Below are positions 26,879-36,310 of a DNA stretch of 64,000 nucleotides, one piece after another. The notes below the pieces were generated by a model that worked only from the letters and a program-made list of their open reading frames with translations, searched no databases and had not been told where the DNA came from. The position numbers were made by a program, and so were the translations under genes. How positions within the stretch are numbered: the stretch's first letter is position 1; each line of letters begins with the position of its first letter. Source of the DNA: Eubacterium sp. (lineage in GTDB: Bacteria; Bacillota; Clostridia; Lachnospirales; Lachnospiraceae); contig JAGBNF010000046.1 in assembly GCA_017634555.1 (NCBI GenBank), positions 1-64,000 of the forward strand, read 5' to 3'.

Positions 26879-26918
26879 ATAAGGATCTAACCTCCACATA
26901 GGGTAATCTGTTGATAAA

Positions 26919-26963
26919 TGTAATCGTTTACATGATATTACACTATTTTCAACTCTTATACAA
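26919..26963 (-). promoter_or_regulatory. Promoter and operator of the LacI-uxaC operon
   Basis: On the minus strand, -35 TTGTAT (26958-26963), 17-base spacer and -10 TAATAT (26935-26940). Two bases further downstream is TGTAAACGATTACA (26919-26932), a near copy of the island operator. It would cover the transcription start. Confidence 0.72.
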
Positions 26964-26983
26964 GAGGAAATAAAAGAAAAACG

Positions 26984-27032
26984 TTGACTTATTAAGGAAC
27001 GGGATGTAATATACAAAATGTAAGCGCTTACA
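26984..27032 (+). promoter_or_regulatory. Promoter and operator of the uxaB-uxaA-rhaBAD operon
   Basis: -35 TTGACT (26984-26989), 17-base spacer, -10 TAATAT (27007-27012), then the perfect palindrome TGTAAGCGCTTACA (27019-27032) at the expected transcription start. Identical to the operator at 17989-18002. Confidence 0.8.
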
Positions 27033-27112
27033 TTTTATGAGCAATAATTCACGATTATGTATGACGTAATGATGTTGATGTGAAAACAATAAACTATGGT
27101 GGGAAGAAAGAA

Positions 27113-28585
27113 ATGAGAAAAATAGGAGATATCAAAGGAAAGATATATAACAACGAAATGCAGGCTATGAAAATCCTTCAGTTTGGTGAAGGGAATTTTC
27201 TTCGGGGTTTTGTAGATGAAATGATAGATATAACTAATGAGAAAGGATATATGAATGCAGATGTGATCATAGTTAAGCCGAGAGAAGGAAAACTGGCTGA
27301 GGCGTTTGAAAGGCAGAATTGCAATTATACAGTATCCTTAAGAAGCAGAGATAATGTTGAAGACAGAATAGTAAGCTGTGTTTTAAAAGCATATTCATGT
27401 TATGAGGATTATGAAAGCTTTATGGCTCTGGCGGAAGATGAAAACCTGAGAATAATTGTTTCAAATACAACAGAAGCCGGGATTGTATATGACTGTAATG
27501 ATAAGTTTTTATCATGTCCTCCTGCAAGCTTTCCCGGCAAGCTTGCAAAATTTTTATATAAAAGATTTAAGAAGTTTGGCACAGACTTAGAAAAAGGTGT
27601 GATTATTCTTCCGGTTGAACTGATAGATGATAATGGGGAAAAACTTAAGGAATGCATATTGAAATTGGCAGCTAAATGGAATTTGGAAGCTGGTTTTTCA
27701 GCCTGGATTAATGAAGCATGTATTTTCTGCTCAACACTGGTTGACCGTATTATATCGGGATATCCTTCCGAAGAAGATCAGAGCCTTTGGAGGGAATGGG
27801 GATATAAGGATGAATTGATCGTAACCGGGGAGGGCTATGGCCTTTGGATTATTGAATCAGAACGGGACATAAGCCGTGATTTTCCGCTTCAGGACGCGGG
27901 AATGCCGGTTGTTTATGTGAAAGATATTAAGCCTTACAAAAAAAGAAAGGTAAGAATATTAAACGGTGCACACACATCTTTTGTACCGATATCGATTCTT
28001 ATGGGATATGAAACAGTACTGGAAGCTGTGTCAGACAAAGTTATTGAGGAGTTTGTTATTGGATTATTAAAAGAAGAAATAATACCTACCATAGATCTGG
28101 ATGTAAAGGAATCGGAAGAATTCGCAGATTCAGTATTGATAAGGTTTAAGAATCCCTATATAAGACATGAGCTTTCTGCCATTGCGCTTAACAGTATATC
28201 AAAATGGAAAACAAGATGTCTTCCGGCTATGCTGGATTATATAGATTTATTTGGAAAGCTTCCGGATAGAATGGTGTTTTCTCTTGCGGCACTTCTTAGG
28301 TATTACAGAGGAAAACGGAATCTTAACGGGCAGTATGAGGGCTTTGGCGATTATACAGATGAAAGAACTGCTTATGTAATACAAGATGAGAAGACGGTTA
28401 CTGATATATTCGAAAAAACATCGAAATTGAAAACAGATGAATATGTGAGAAGCATTCTGTCAGATAAAAGAATATGGGGGATGGATTTAAATGAGATAGA
28501 TGGCTTGTCAGAGCGCGTTACATCAAATATAAAAAATATCTCGAAGAATGCGAGAGAGACAATGTCTGCTATATGTACAAAATAA
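27113..28585 (+). CDS. uxaB: Tagaturonate reductase (altronate oxidoreductase)
   Basis: NADH-dependent enzyme that reduces D-tagaturonate to D-altronate. The 490-residue protein belongs to the mannitol dehydrogenase family: the N-terminal FGEGNFLRGFVD nucleotide-binding segment, VSNTTEAGI, and KKRKVRILNGAHTSFVPI with the catalytic Lys/Asn/His region. ATG 27113 is preferred over an upstream GTG. It heads a five-gene operon; the 3' end is 29 bases before uxaA. Fructuronate reductase (UxuB) is a relative, but the neighbouring altronate dehydratase argues for the galacturonate branch. Confidence 0.92.
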   Translation: MRKIGDIKGKIYNNEMQAMKILQFGEGNFLRGFVDEMIDITNEKGYMNADVIIVKPREGKLAEAFERQNCNYTVSLRSRDNVEDRIVSCVLKAYSCYEDYESFMALAEDENLRIIVSNTTEAGIVYDCNDKFLSCPPASFPGKLAKFLYKRFKKFGTDLEKGVIILPVELIDDNGEKLKECILKLAAKWNLEAGFSAWINEACIFCSTLVDRIISGYPSEEDQSLWREWGYKDELIVTGEGYGLWIIESERDISRDFPLQDAGMPVVYVKDIKPYKKRKVRILNGAHTSFVPISILMGYETVLEAVSDKVIEEFVIGLLKEEIIPTIDLDVKESEEFADSVLIRFKNPYIRHELSAIALNSISKWKTRCLPAMLDYIDLFGKLPDRMVFSLAALLRYYRGKRNLNGQYEGFGDYTDERTAYVIQDEKTVTDIFEKTSKLKTDEYVRSILSDKRIWGMDLNEIDGLSERVTSNIKNISKNARETMSAICTK

Positions 28586-28614
28586 CGGAAGTTTCTCAGG
28601 ATATCGGAGGAAAT

Positions 28615-30120
28615 ATGAAGGCATTAAGAATTGATACAAAGGATAATGTGGCAGTATTGCTTGATGATGTGAATACAGGTGATGAGATAGAGATTACAGG
28701 ATATGGAAAACTGCACATTGAAAAGAATATAAGACGTGGTAATAAGATTGCGCTTATGGATATAAAAAAAGGACGTGCAATCATTAAATATGGAGCTGTT
28801 ATAGGTTATGCAACCGAAGACATAAGAGAGGGTTCGTGGGTACATACGCATAATGTTGTCACAGGATTGGATGGAATAATCGATTATCGATATGAACCGG
28901 AAGTTGTATCTCCGGACGGTAAGATAGATATATCCTGTGTATCACATGAATTTATGGGATATTTGAGGACAAACGGAGAAGTCGGTATCAGAAATGAGGT
29001 ATGGATAATACCGACGGTTGCGTGTGTAAATGAAGTTGCAAAAAAACTGGAGGAACTCGGAAGAGCTTATGTGAGAGACAGTAGAAAAGAAATAGATGAA
29101 GTTGTTGCGTTTACACATCCGTATGGGTGCTCTCAGACAGGTGATGATAAAGATGCTACGGAAAAGGTGTTGGCAGGACTCGCTACCCATCCGAATGCAG
29201 GAGGAGTTTTACTTCTGGGGCTGGGATGTGAAAATTCGGGCGTTGAAGCAGTAATTGCCAAGATGAGTGAATATGATAAGACTCGTGTGAGCTATCTGAT
29301 ATGTCAGAATGTCGAGGATGAAATACAAGCAGGAGAAGCATTGCTGAAAGAACTTATAAATCGGGCATCAAAAGATGAACGCAAGAAGTCAGATATAGAT
29401 AAACTGACATTGGGACTGAAATGCGGAGGATCTGACGGATTATCCGGTATAACAGCAAATCCGCTGCTGGGAAGCGTTGCGGATAGGCTTATTAATGCCG
29501 GAGGAAGCTGTATCATGACGGAAGTTCCGGAGATGTTTGGAGCTGAAAAGAATCTGATGAACCGATGCAAAAATGAAAAACTGTTTAATGAACTTGTAAA
29601 TATGATAAACAGATTCAAGACGTATTTCATACAGAACAATCAGACAATATATGAGAATCCTTCGCCGGGGAATATTAAGGGTGGCATTACAACGCTTGAG
29701 GATAAATCATTGGGGTGTACACAGAAATCAGGAACGTCGCAGATATGCGGAATAATAGATTACGGTGATAAACGAAAAGATCGGGGATTGAATCTGTTAT
29801 ATGCGCCGGGGAACGATCCGGTAGCCGCAACGGCACTTGCTGCCGCTCATGTTCAAATGATTTTGTTCACTACGGGAAGAGGTACTCCGTTTGCTGCACC
29901 TGTTCCAACAATGAAGATATCTTCAAATTCGGAATTGGCTAAGAAAAAGAGTAATTGGATAGATTATGATGCCGGTAAACTGGTGGATGGGAAGGATAGA
30001 AATAAGGCAGCGGATGAGCTTTTTGAAAAAATAATAGCTTGTGCAGAAGGTGCAAAGGTGTGTTCGGAAAAAGCCGGATATCATGATATGGCGATTTTCA
30101 AGAGAGGAATTACATTATGA
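28615..30120 (+). CDS. uxaA: Altronate dehydratase
   Basis: Dehydrates D-altronate to 2-keto-3-deoxy-D-gluconate. The 501-residue protein has the N-terminal SAF domain (about 1-90, MKALRIDTKDNVAVLLDDV) fused to the UxaA catalytic domain (about 105-501), with AFTHPYGCSQTGDD, LLLGLGCENSGV and GLKCGGSDGLSGITANP segments; conserved cysteines may ligate iron. ATG 28615 follows a CGGAGGAA site; the upstream in-frame start at 28573 would overlap uxaB and has no site. The stop codon overlaps the rhaB start (ATGA), so translation is coupled across the galacturonate/rhamnose boundary. Confidence 0.94.
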   Translation: MKALRIDTKDNVAVLLDDVNTGDEIEITGYGKLHIEKNIRRGNKIALMDIKKGRAIIKYGAVIGYATEDIREGSWVHTHNVVTGLDGIIDYRYEPEVVSPDGKIDISCVSHEFMGYLRTNGEVGIRNEVWIIPTVACVNEVAKKLEELGRAYVRDSRKEIDEVVAFTHPYGCSQTGDDKDATEKVLAGLATHPNAGGVLLLGLGCENSGVEAVIAKMSEYDKTRVSYLICQNVEDEIQAGEALLKELINRASKDERKKSDIDKLTLGLKCGGSDGLSGITANPLLGSVADRLINAGGSCIMTEVPEMFGAEKNLMNRCKNEKLFNELVNMINRFKTYFIQNNQTIYENPSPGNIKGGITTLEDKSLGCTQKSGTSQICGIIDYGDKRKDRGLNLLYAPGNDPVAATALAAAHVQMILFTTGRGTPFAAPVPTMKISSNSELAKKKSNWIDYDAGKLVDGKDRNKAADELFEKIIACAEGAKVCSEKAGYHDMAIFKRGITL

Positions 30121-31517
30121 CAAAACATTATCTTGCAGTAGATATAGGTGCATCGAGCGGAAGACATGTTATAGCACATATGGAAGGAAATGTGCTTGTT
30201 ACAGAACAGATTTACAGATTTGATAATAAAATGGAAAAGCGTAGAGGAAGGCTTGTATGGGATATAGAAAGACTTTATGAGGAAGTGCTCGAGGGTATGA
30301 AGAGATGTGCCATGGCCGGTAAGATTCCTATTTCAATGGGAATTGATACATGGGGAGTTGATTATGTATATATCGATGAAGAAGGCCGATCTCTCGATGA
30401 GGTATATGCGTACAGAGATCCAAGAACAAACGATACTGATAAAGAACTTGAAAAGCTGATAAGCGCGGATGAGCTTTATGAACATACGGGAATACAGAAG
30501 CAGAAATTCAATACGATATATCAATTGTTTGAAGATAAGAAAAACAGAGCGGAAATATATGAAAAAGCTGATAAATTTCTGCTCATACCTGACTATCTGG
30601 CATTCAGACTGACCGGAAAGATATCAGCAGAGTATACAAATGCAACTACTACGGGAATGATCAATGCTAAAAAATGTGATTGGGATGAGGAACTGTCGGA
30701 AAGATTAGGCATCAGGAAAACTCTTTTCCCGAGATTGATAAATCCGGGCAGCAGAATTGGAAGATTATCTGCGGAAACAGTACAAAAGGTTGGATTTGAT
30801 ACAGAATATGTAAAGGTTGCATCTCATGATACAGCTTCGGCTGTTGCTGCTGTTCCTACTGATAAAGAGACAATATACATAAGCTCAGGAACATGGTCGC
30901 TGTTGGGAACAGAGATACATGAACCGGATTGTTCGAATGAGGCTAAAAAAGCGAATTTTACAAATGAAGGAGGAATCGAACATAGATATAGATTTCTGAA
31001 AAACATAATGGGTATGTGGATGATACAGTCAATCAGGCATGAGTACAATGATGAATATGATTTTCAGACAATATCTCAAATGGCAGAGGATTATGATAAT
31101 AAATTATCAGATAAGCATAAGATTACGGACGTCATAGACGTGAATGACAGCAGCTTTCTGATGCCTGATAGTATGAAAAAGGCAATTGATGAAAAATGTG
31201 AAAAGCAGGGTATTGAAGTACCGAACAGTATAGAGGCCTATGCGGCACTCATTTACAGAAGTCTTGCGGATTGTTACAAAAAATCGATTGATGAACTGGA
31301 AGGTATTACGGGAGTAGTATACGAAACAATTCATATTGTCGGAGGCGGATCGAAGGCACAATATCTTAATCGATTGATAGAAAAAAACACATGTAAAAAA
31401 GTATATGCCGGTCCGGTGGAAGCAACAGCAGTAGGTAATATTTTTTTGCAGATGATCAGCGACGGTACATTTAAGGATATTAATGATGTGAGAAAGCATG
31501 TAATTGTGAAAGAATGA
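30117..31517 (+). CDS. rhaB: Rhamnulokinase
   Basis: Phosphorylates L-rhamnulose to L-rhamnulose 1-phosphate with ATP. The 466-residue FGGY-fold kinase has the phosphate-binding AVDIGASSGRHVIAH at the N terminus, the RhaB-type MGIDTWGVDYVYID and AYRDPRTN segments, the SHDTASAVAAVP loop with catalytic Asp, and ISSGTWSLLGTE plus HIVGGGSKAQYLN for ATP binding. The start overlaps the uxaA stop by four bases. Order in the operon is uxaB-uxaA-rhaB-rhaA-rhaD. Confidence 0.95.
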   Translation: MTKHYLAVDIGASSGRHVIAHMEGNVLVTEQIYRFDNKMEKRRGRLVWDIERLYEEVLEGMKRCAMAGKIPISMGIDTWGVDYVYIDEEGRSLDEVYAYRDPRTNDTDKELEKLISADELYEHTGIQKQKFNTIYQLFEDKKNRAEIYEKADKFLLIPDYLAFRLTGKISAEYTNATTTGMINAKKCDWDEELSERLGIRKTLFPRLINPGSRIGRLSAETVQKVGFDTEYVKVASHDTASAVAAVPTDKETIYISSGTWSLLGTEIHEPDCSNEAKKANFTNEGGIEHRYRFLKNIMGMWMIQSIRHEYNDEYDFQTISQMAEDYDNKLSDKHKITDVIDVNDSSFLMPDSMKKAIDEKCEKQGIEVPNSIEAYAALIYRSLADCYKKSIDELEGITGVVYETIHIVGGGSKAQYLNRLIEKNTCKKVYAGPVEATAVGNIFLQMISDGTFKDINDVRKHVIVKE

Positions 31518-31539
31518 TTTAGAAGGAGTTATTTCGATT

Positions 31540-32790
31540 ATGAGTAAAGGATATGAAGAGGCAAAAAAGAAATATGAATTGCTGGGAATTGATACAGATC
31601 AGGTTATAGATAAGCTTAAAACAGTAAGCGTATCCGTTCATTGCTGGCAGGGAGATGATGTTAAAGGATTTGATCAGGATGGACCGCTGACAGGAGGAAT
31701 ACAGACGACGGGAAATTATCCGGGCAGAGCGAGAACGCCCGAAGAACTTATGAAAGATATGGCACTGGCTATGAGTATGATGCCCGGAACGCAAAAGCTG
31801 AATCTTCATGCAAGCTATGCAATATTTGATGAAGGAGAATTTGTTGACAGAGATAAGATAGAACCGAAACATTTTAAGAAATGGGTAGAATTTGCGAAGG
31901 AGAGAAAAATCGGGATAGATTTTAATCCCACATTTTTCTCACATGAGATGGTAAAGGATGGGCTTACACTTACTAGTCCCGATGAGGAGGTTAGAAAGTT
32001 CTGGATAGAACACGGAAAAGCATGTATCAGAATAAGTGAATATTTTGCTAAGGAAACCGGCAAAACATGTGTAATGAATATCTGGATACCGGATGGCTAT
32101 AAGGATGTACCGGGAGACAGAATGGGACCGAGATTACGATACAAAGATTCCTTGGAAAAAATACTGTCTGAGAAGTATGACAGAGATATTGTAAAGGTTT
32201 GTGTTGAATCGAAGGTTTTCGGAATCGGATATGAATCATATACCGCAGGAAATGCGGAATTTACGCTTGGATTTGCTGCAACACATAAGGGTGTAATTCC
32301 GTTAATGGATAATGGCCATTATCATCCGACAGAAGTGGTTTCGGATAAAATTTCATCATTGCTCTGCTTTTTTGATGAAATCGCATTACATATAACAAGA
32401 CCTGTTCGCTGGGATTCTGATCATGTGGTGATTCTTGATGATGAGACAAAGGAATTGGCAAAGGAAATAGTCAGATGTGACGGTTTTAACAGAGTATATA
32501 TTGCATTGGATTATTTTGACGCGAGTATTAATAGAATTGCTGCCTGGGTAATAGGATACCGAAATGTTCAAAAGGCGCTTCTTTCGGCTATGTTGATCCC
32601 ACATGAACAGGAGAAAAAACTTCAGGACGAAGGACGATATACTGAACTTATGATACTTCAGGAACAATTGAAAATGTATCCGATAGGGGATGTATGGGAC
32701 AGATACTGCGATGAGTGTGGCGTTGGTGATGATGCCTCATGGTTTGAAAGAGTAAGAGAATATGAGAACACGGTATTGTTTAATCGATAA
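31540..32790 (+). CDS. rhaA: L-rhamnose isomerase
   Basis: Metal-dependent isomerase that converts L-rhamnose to L-rhamnulose. The 416-residue protein matches RhaA along its length: VSVHCWQGDDVKGFD, the TGGIQTTGNYPGRARTP segment, LNLHASYAIFDEGEF, and the metal-site regions LMDNGHYHPTEVV and RPVRWDSDHVVILDDE. An AGAAGGAGT site precedes the ATG. It lies between the kinase and aldolase genes, completing the rhamnose route. Confidence 0.96.
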   Translation: MSKGYEEAKKKYELLGIDTDQVIDKLKTVSVSVHCWQGDDVKGFDQDGPLTGGIQTTGNYPGRARTPEELMKDMALAMSMMPGTQKLNLHASYAIFDEGEFVDRDKIEPKHFKKWVEFAKERKIGIDFNPTFFSHEMVKDGLTLTSPDEEVRKFWIEHGKACIRISEYFAKETGKTCVMNIWIPDGYKDVPGDRMGPRLRYKDSLEKILSEKYDRDIVKVCVESKVFGIGYESYTAGNAEFTLGFAATHKGVIPLMDNGHYHPTEVVSDKISSLLCFFDEIALHITRPVRWDSDHVVILDDETKELAKEIVRCDGFNRVYIALDYFDASINRIAAWVIGYRNVQKALLSAMLIPHEQEKKLQDEGRYTELMILQEQLKMYPIGDVWDRYCDECGVGDDASWFERVREYENTVLFNR

Positions 32791-32838
32791 ATAGTTACAG
32801 TGATTCAAATGATAGAAAGACGAGGAGAAACAGAAGTC

Positions 32839-33657
32839 ATGAGAATTGAAGATACGGAATTCTTTAAAGGGTTTGTGAGAATGGCCGATGATGGATGGAA
32901 TATGGGATGGCATGAAAGAAACGGAGGAAATCTTTCATATAGGTTGAAGAAAGAGGAAGTCGAATCGATAAACAGCAGCTTTAGCTGTGGGGAGTGGGAA
33001 AATATAGGTGTTACTGTTCCGCTGCTGGCTGAAGAATTCTTTATGGTTACCGGTTCGGGAAAGTTTTTCCGAAATGTAAAAGATAAGCCTGAAGATTCTG
33101 TATGTATAATAGAAATAGATGATAAGGGAGAGAAATACCGAATTGTTTGGGGCCTTATAAATGGAGGCAGACCTACATCCGAATTGCCTACACATCTTAT
33201 GAATCATCAGGCTAAGAAGAGGATTACGAATGGAAAATACAGAGTGGTTTATCATGCACATACAACGAATATAATTGCTTTGACATATATACTTCCGTTG
33301 AAAGATGAGATATTTACAAGACATTTATGGGAAATGGCTACTGAGTGTCCGGTGGTATTTCCGGACGGAATCGGAGTGGTTGAATGGATGGTTCCGGGTG
33401 GAAGAGATATAGCAGAGGCTACAGAAAAGCTTATGGAAAAATATGATGCGGTTGTATGGGCACATCATGGACTTTTTGCAACCGGGGAGGATTTTGACCT
33501 GACATTCGGATTGATGCATACTATAGAGAAGGCTGCGGAAATCCTTATAAAGGTTTTTTCTACAAGATTTGATAAACTACAGACTATTATGCCTGATGAT
33601 TTTAGAAGGCTTGCAAAGGATTTTAATGTTAATCTGCCGGAGAGATTTTTGCAATAG
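32839..33657 (+). CDS. rhaD: Rhamnulose-1-phosphate aldolase
   Basis: Class II zinc aldolase that cleaves L-rhamnulose 1-phosphate into dihydroxyacetone phosphate and L-lactaldehyde. The 272-residue protein has HERNGGNLSYR (substrate phosphate loop), VVYHAHTTN (two zinc histidines) and VVWAHHGLFATGEDF (third zinc histidine), as in RhaD. ATG 32839 is favoured because GAGGAG lies 12-18 bases before it; in-frame starts at 32800 and 32809 are possible. It is the last gene of the operon. No clear terminator is visible in the AT-rich 148-base gap that follows. Confidence 0.95.
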   Translation: MRIEDTEFFKGFVRMADDGWNMGWHERNGGNLSYRLKKEEVESINSSFSCGEWENIGVTVPLLAEEFFMVTGSGKFFRNVKDKPEDSVCIIEIDDKGEKYRIVWGLINGGRPTSELPTHLMNHQAKKRITNGKYRVVYHAHTTNIIALTYILPLKDEIFTRHLWEMATECPVVFPDGIGVVEWMVPGGRDIAEATEKLMEKYDAVVWAHHGLFATGEDFDLTFGLMHTIEKAAEILIKVFSTRFDKLQTIMPDDFRRLAKDFNVNLPERFLQ

Positions 33658-33805
33658 AATATAACAATACAGAATTAGAGAATAAATAATTGTATAAATA
33701 AATCTTAATAATTTAATTCATTATCCGATACATTTAGGATGCTTTTAAGACATATCCTATATCCGTGCACGAACAACAAAAGCGTTATGGAGGATTAAAA
33801 GTATT

Positions 33806-35269
33806 ATGTTTAAGAAGTATTCAAAAAGAGTGTTAGCTATGTGCCTGGCACTTTCTCTCGCAGGCTGCGGGAAGGGTGAATCATACACAGTAGCGGATTA
33901 TGAAGTGAATGCAAATGAGGAGGTATCCGCAAGTACAGAGATATCATCCGAAGCAGGGACTTCAACCGATTCTGCATCCGGTGCAGATGAAATCACGGAA
34001 TTGCAGAGTGAAGGATGTCTCAGTAAAAAGCTCGGTGATCTCTCTCATGATTGGGCTGCCTCCTTTTCTACTGCAGGAATAGATGTGAATCTTAATGCCC
34101 ATTCTGAAATAATGGATACAGATGAATTACCGGTATACAGGGTGTCGGAATTGAAGGAATCCGATATCAATGAGGAAGAGATAGTTAAGAATATTTTCGG
34201 AGACAGCGCAAAGAAAATTGAAGGAGATCTGGATAAAAATACCGGTGATTCAGCGTTGGTTGTAGAGCAGATCCAGCATTTATATTTCGGAATTCATCCT
34301 GAAGAGGTTCAAGGTCTTTCCTTTGAAGAGCAGATGGCAAAGAATACGGCACCGGGATGGGTTGATGAAGAAAACTATCATATACATACATATGAAGGAA
34401 CCTATCAGAATACGGAATATCAGCTCTTCCTCGGATATGAAAAATCGTATAATTCAGCATATATAGCTCTTTTCCCTAAGTATCTGGGAAATTATTTCAA
34501 TAATCAGGAGATCGATACAGCAGTATCCTTCTGGGTAGGCAACGATCTTGCGGAGCAGGGACCGATAAAGGAATTCCTCAGTCAGAATAAGCTGCAGGAC
34601 AGTGATGTAGATGACAGGATCGATGAGGCCGAAAGTTTATTACGTGAGAAGTTCAATATGAAGATACCGGATGGTTACCTTGCAGACACCATGAGTGATT
34701 CGGGTTATGATAAGATGTATACATTTTATATCAATCAGAAGGCACTTAATGGTGCGGGATATAAAAATATGTTTGAAGTTGAAAACATATATGACCTGAT
34801 GGATGCATTCGATAAAATGGGCGAGAACACATATATGCTTGATGGTTTTCAGTCACTGCCGTCTTATTCTCTGGGAGGCCAGGAGATTTTCGTGGATCCG
34901 CGAGGAGGATCAAACGGTGGAGTATATAATGGAGGAGAGGTTTATCTGACAGACGAAGGAGTCATGGGATTATGGATGGTTTATAATTTCCAGTATGAAG
35001 AAAAAATGTCTGAAAATGTTCCTATACTTGATTATGAAAGTGTGACCAAGGCATTTGAGGATGACCTTACCGAAACTCTGACTGCTGTGGATTTTAAGAA
35101 TAGTACGCTGAACTTTGAAGATGTCAGAATGGTATATTATCCGGCAAAGTCGCCTGATGTTGAGGGAGAGATGACGCTTGTACCGGCGTGGGAATTCATG
35201 AACGGGACTTGTGATACATTCGTAATGATCAATGCCGTGGACGGAAGTCTGCTGGATATAATTCACTAG
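33806..35269 (+). CDS. Lipoprotein of unknown function
   Basis: I do not recognise the family. The 487-residue protein begins with a lipoprotein signal, lipobox LAGC with Cys21, and a Ser/Thr/Glu-rich tether (about 22-70). The rest is a mixed alpha/beta extracytoplasmic region. The C-terminal EGEMTLVPAWEFMNGTC...MINAVDGSLLDII resembles the end of PepSY/YcdB-like secreted domains, where a strand with a Trp and a final NAVDG turn is common; this is only a resemblance. An ATGGAGGA site precedes the ATG. It stands alone between the rhamnose operon and the carbamoyltransferase genes. Confidence 0.75.
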   Translation: MFKKYSKRVLAMCLALSLAGCGKGESYTVADYEVNANEEVSASTEISSEAGTSTDSASGADEITELQSEGCLSKKLGDLSHDWAASFSTAGIDVNLNAHSEIMDTDELPVYRVSELKESDINEEEIVKNIFGDSAKKIEGDLDKNTGDSALVVEQIQHLYFGIHPEEVQGLSFEEQMAKNTAPGWVDEENYHIHTYEGTYQNTEYQLFLGYEKSYNSAYIALFPKYLGNYFNNQEIDTAVSFWVGNDLAEQGPIKEFLSQNKLQDSDVDDRIDEAESLLREKFNMKIPDGYLADTMSDSGYDKMYTFYINQKALNGAGYKNMFEVENIYDLMDAFDKMGENTYMLDGFQSLPSYSLGGQEIFVDPRGGSNGGVYNGGEVYLTDEGVMGLWMVYNFQYEEKMSENVPILDYESVTKAFEDDLTETLTAVDFKNSTLNFEDVRMVYYPAKSPDVEGEMTLVPAWEFMNGTCDTFVMINAVDGSLLDIIH

Positions 35270-35279
35270 TTTTATTTCA

Positions 35280-35308
35280 TTGATTAGAAGTCTGATGCGT
35301 GGTACAAT
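35280..35308 (+). promoter_or_regulatory. Promoter of the carbamoyltransferase gene
   Basis: -35 TTGATT (35280-35285), 17-base spacer, -10 TACAAT (35303-35308). The leader then holds a small hairpin (TCCCGA/TCGGGA, about 35325-35340) without a T run. Confidence 0.65.
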
Positions 35309-35366
35309 ATGTCACAGTTAGTGTCCCGACGGTTCGGGATCAAAAATTCGAAAAGAGGTTTCTGAT

Positions 35367-36302
35367 ATGAAAAATATGCTGAACTTCAAGAACTTCACGG
35401 CTGAAGAGCTGATGGGAATTCTTGAGCTTGCACTTGATATGAAGAAGAATCCTGAGAAGTATGCAGACAGCCTTAAAGGCAAGAAGCTTTATTCGCTGTT
35501 TGAGAAAACTTCTACAAGAACATTTCTTTCTTTTGCAACAGGTATAACAGAGCTTGGCGGAAGCTATTTCAACCAGCTTTGGGAGGATTCGAATTTCGTC
35601 CTCGGTGAGCCTGTTTCCGAGATTAAATATGTCTGCAGAAATGTAGATATCATCATGGCTCGTCTTGTAAAGAACGAGACAGTTGAACTTTTCGGAGAAA
35701 ATGTTACAGTACCTTTTATCAACGGCTGTGACAGCTCTTATCATCCGTGCCAGATTCTTGCGGATGCGCTTACTATTTTAGAGAAGTTCGGTTCTCTGAA
35801 TGTTAAGCTTCTTTTCATCGGAGCAAAGAATAATGTATTTAATTCACTTGTTGAGTTCTTCTCGAAGATGAAGATGGGAACAATCTACGGTCTTACACCG
35901 CTTGTTAACAATACAGCCTGCGGTCCTGATTTCTATGAGGAAGCAAAGGCATCAGGCCATTATGTTGAACTTGATCCGACAATGTCTATGGAAGAGGCAA
36001 AGGCTTATGTAAAGGATATGGATATTCTTTATACCGATACATGGGTTGATATGGAGTTCTTTAACAATCCTGCTTATCAGAAGCAGAAGGAAGAGACCCT
36101 TGCAAAGATGATGCCTTATCAGATAAATGATGAGCTTCTTGAAGGAAGTAAGGCAATCGTATTCCATGACATGCCGATGCATGTCGGTTTTGAAATTTCA
36201 GAAAGCGTTGAGAAGAAGCATCTCGATACTATTCTTGACGAAGCTGAAAATAGACGTCATGCCGAGAAAGCGGTTATGTATACTCTTCTTAATAATTTTT
36301 GA
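35367..36302 (+). CDS. Aspartate/ornithine carbamoyltransferase-family protein of uncertain substrate
   Basis: Transfers a carbamoyl group to an amine acceptor, by family. The 311-residue protein has the carbamoyl-phosphate motif EKTSTRTFLSF and the DSSYHPCQILAD segment. In place of the ornithine enzyme's HCLP signature it has FHDMPMHVGFEIS, and it lacks the pyrB HPLPR sequence as well. It is therefore a divergent paralogue, perhaps acting on ornithine, an N-modified ornithine or another amine. A terminator (36311-36343) separates it from pyrB directly downstream; the proximity may reflect shared carbamoyl phosphate supply. Start ATG 35367 follows AAAGAGG. Confidence 0.85.
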   Translation: MKNMLNFKNFTAEELMGILELALDMKKNPEKYADSLKGKKLYSLFEKTSTRTFLSFATGITELGGSYFNQLWEDSNFVLGEPVSEIKYVCRNVDIIMARLVKNETVELFGENVTVPFINGCDSSYHPCQILADALTILEKFGSLNVKLLFIGAKNNVFNSLVEFFSKMKMGTIYGLTPLVNNTACGPDFYEEAKASGHYVELDPTMSMEEAKAYVKDMDILYTDTWVDMEFFNNPAYQKQKEETLAKMMPYQINDELLEGSKAIVFHDMPMHVGFEISESVEKKHLDTILDEAENRRHAEKAVMYTLLNNF

Positions 36303-36310
36303 TATTGATC

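Noticed and set aside
13875..33657. Pectin island as a recent mobile genomic island
   Set aside because: No integrase, transposase, tRNA end or direct repeats flank it. Codon use looks somewhat more A/T-ending than in the housekeeping flanks, but I could not measure this.
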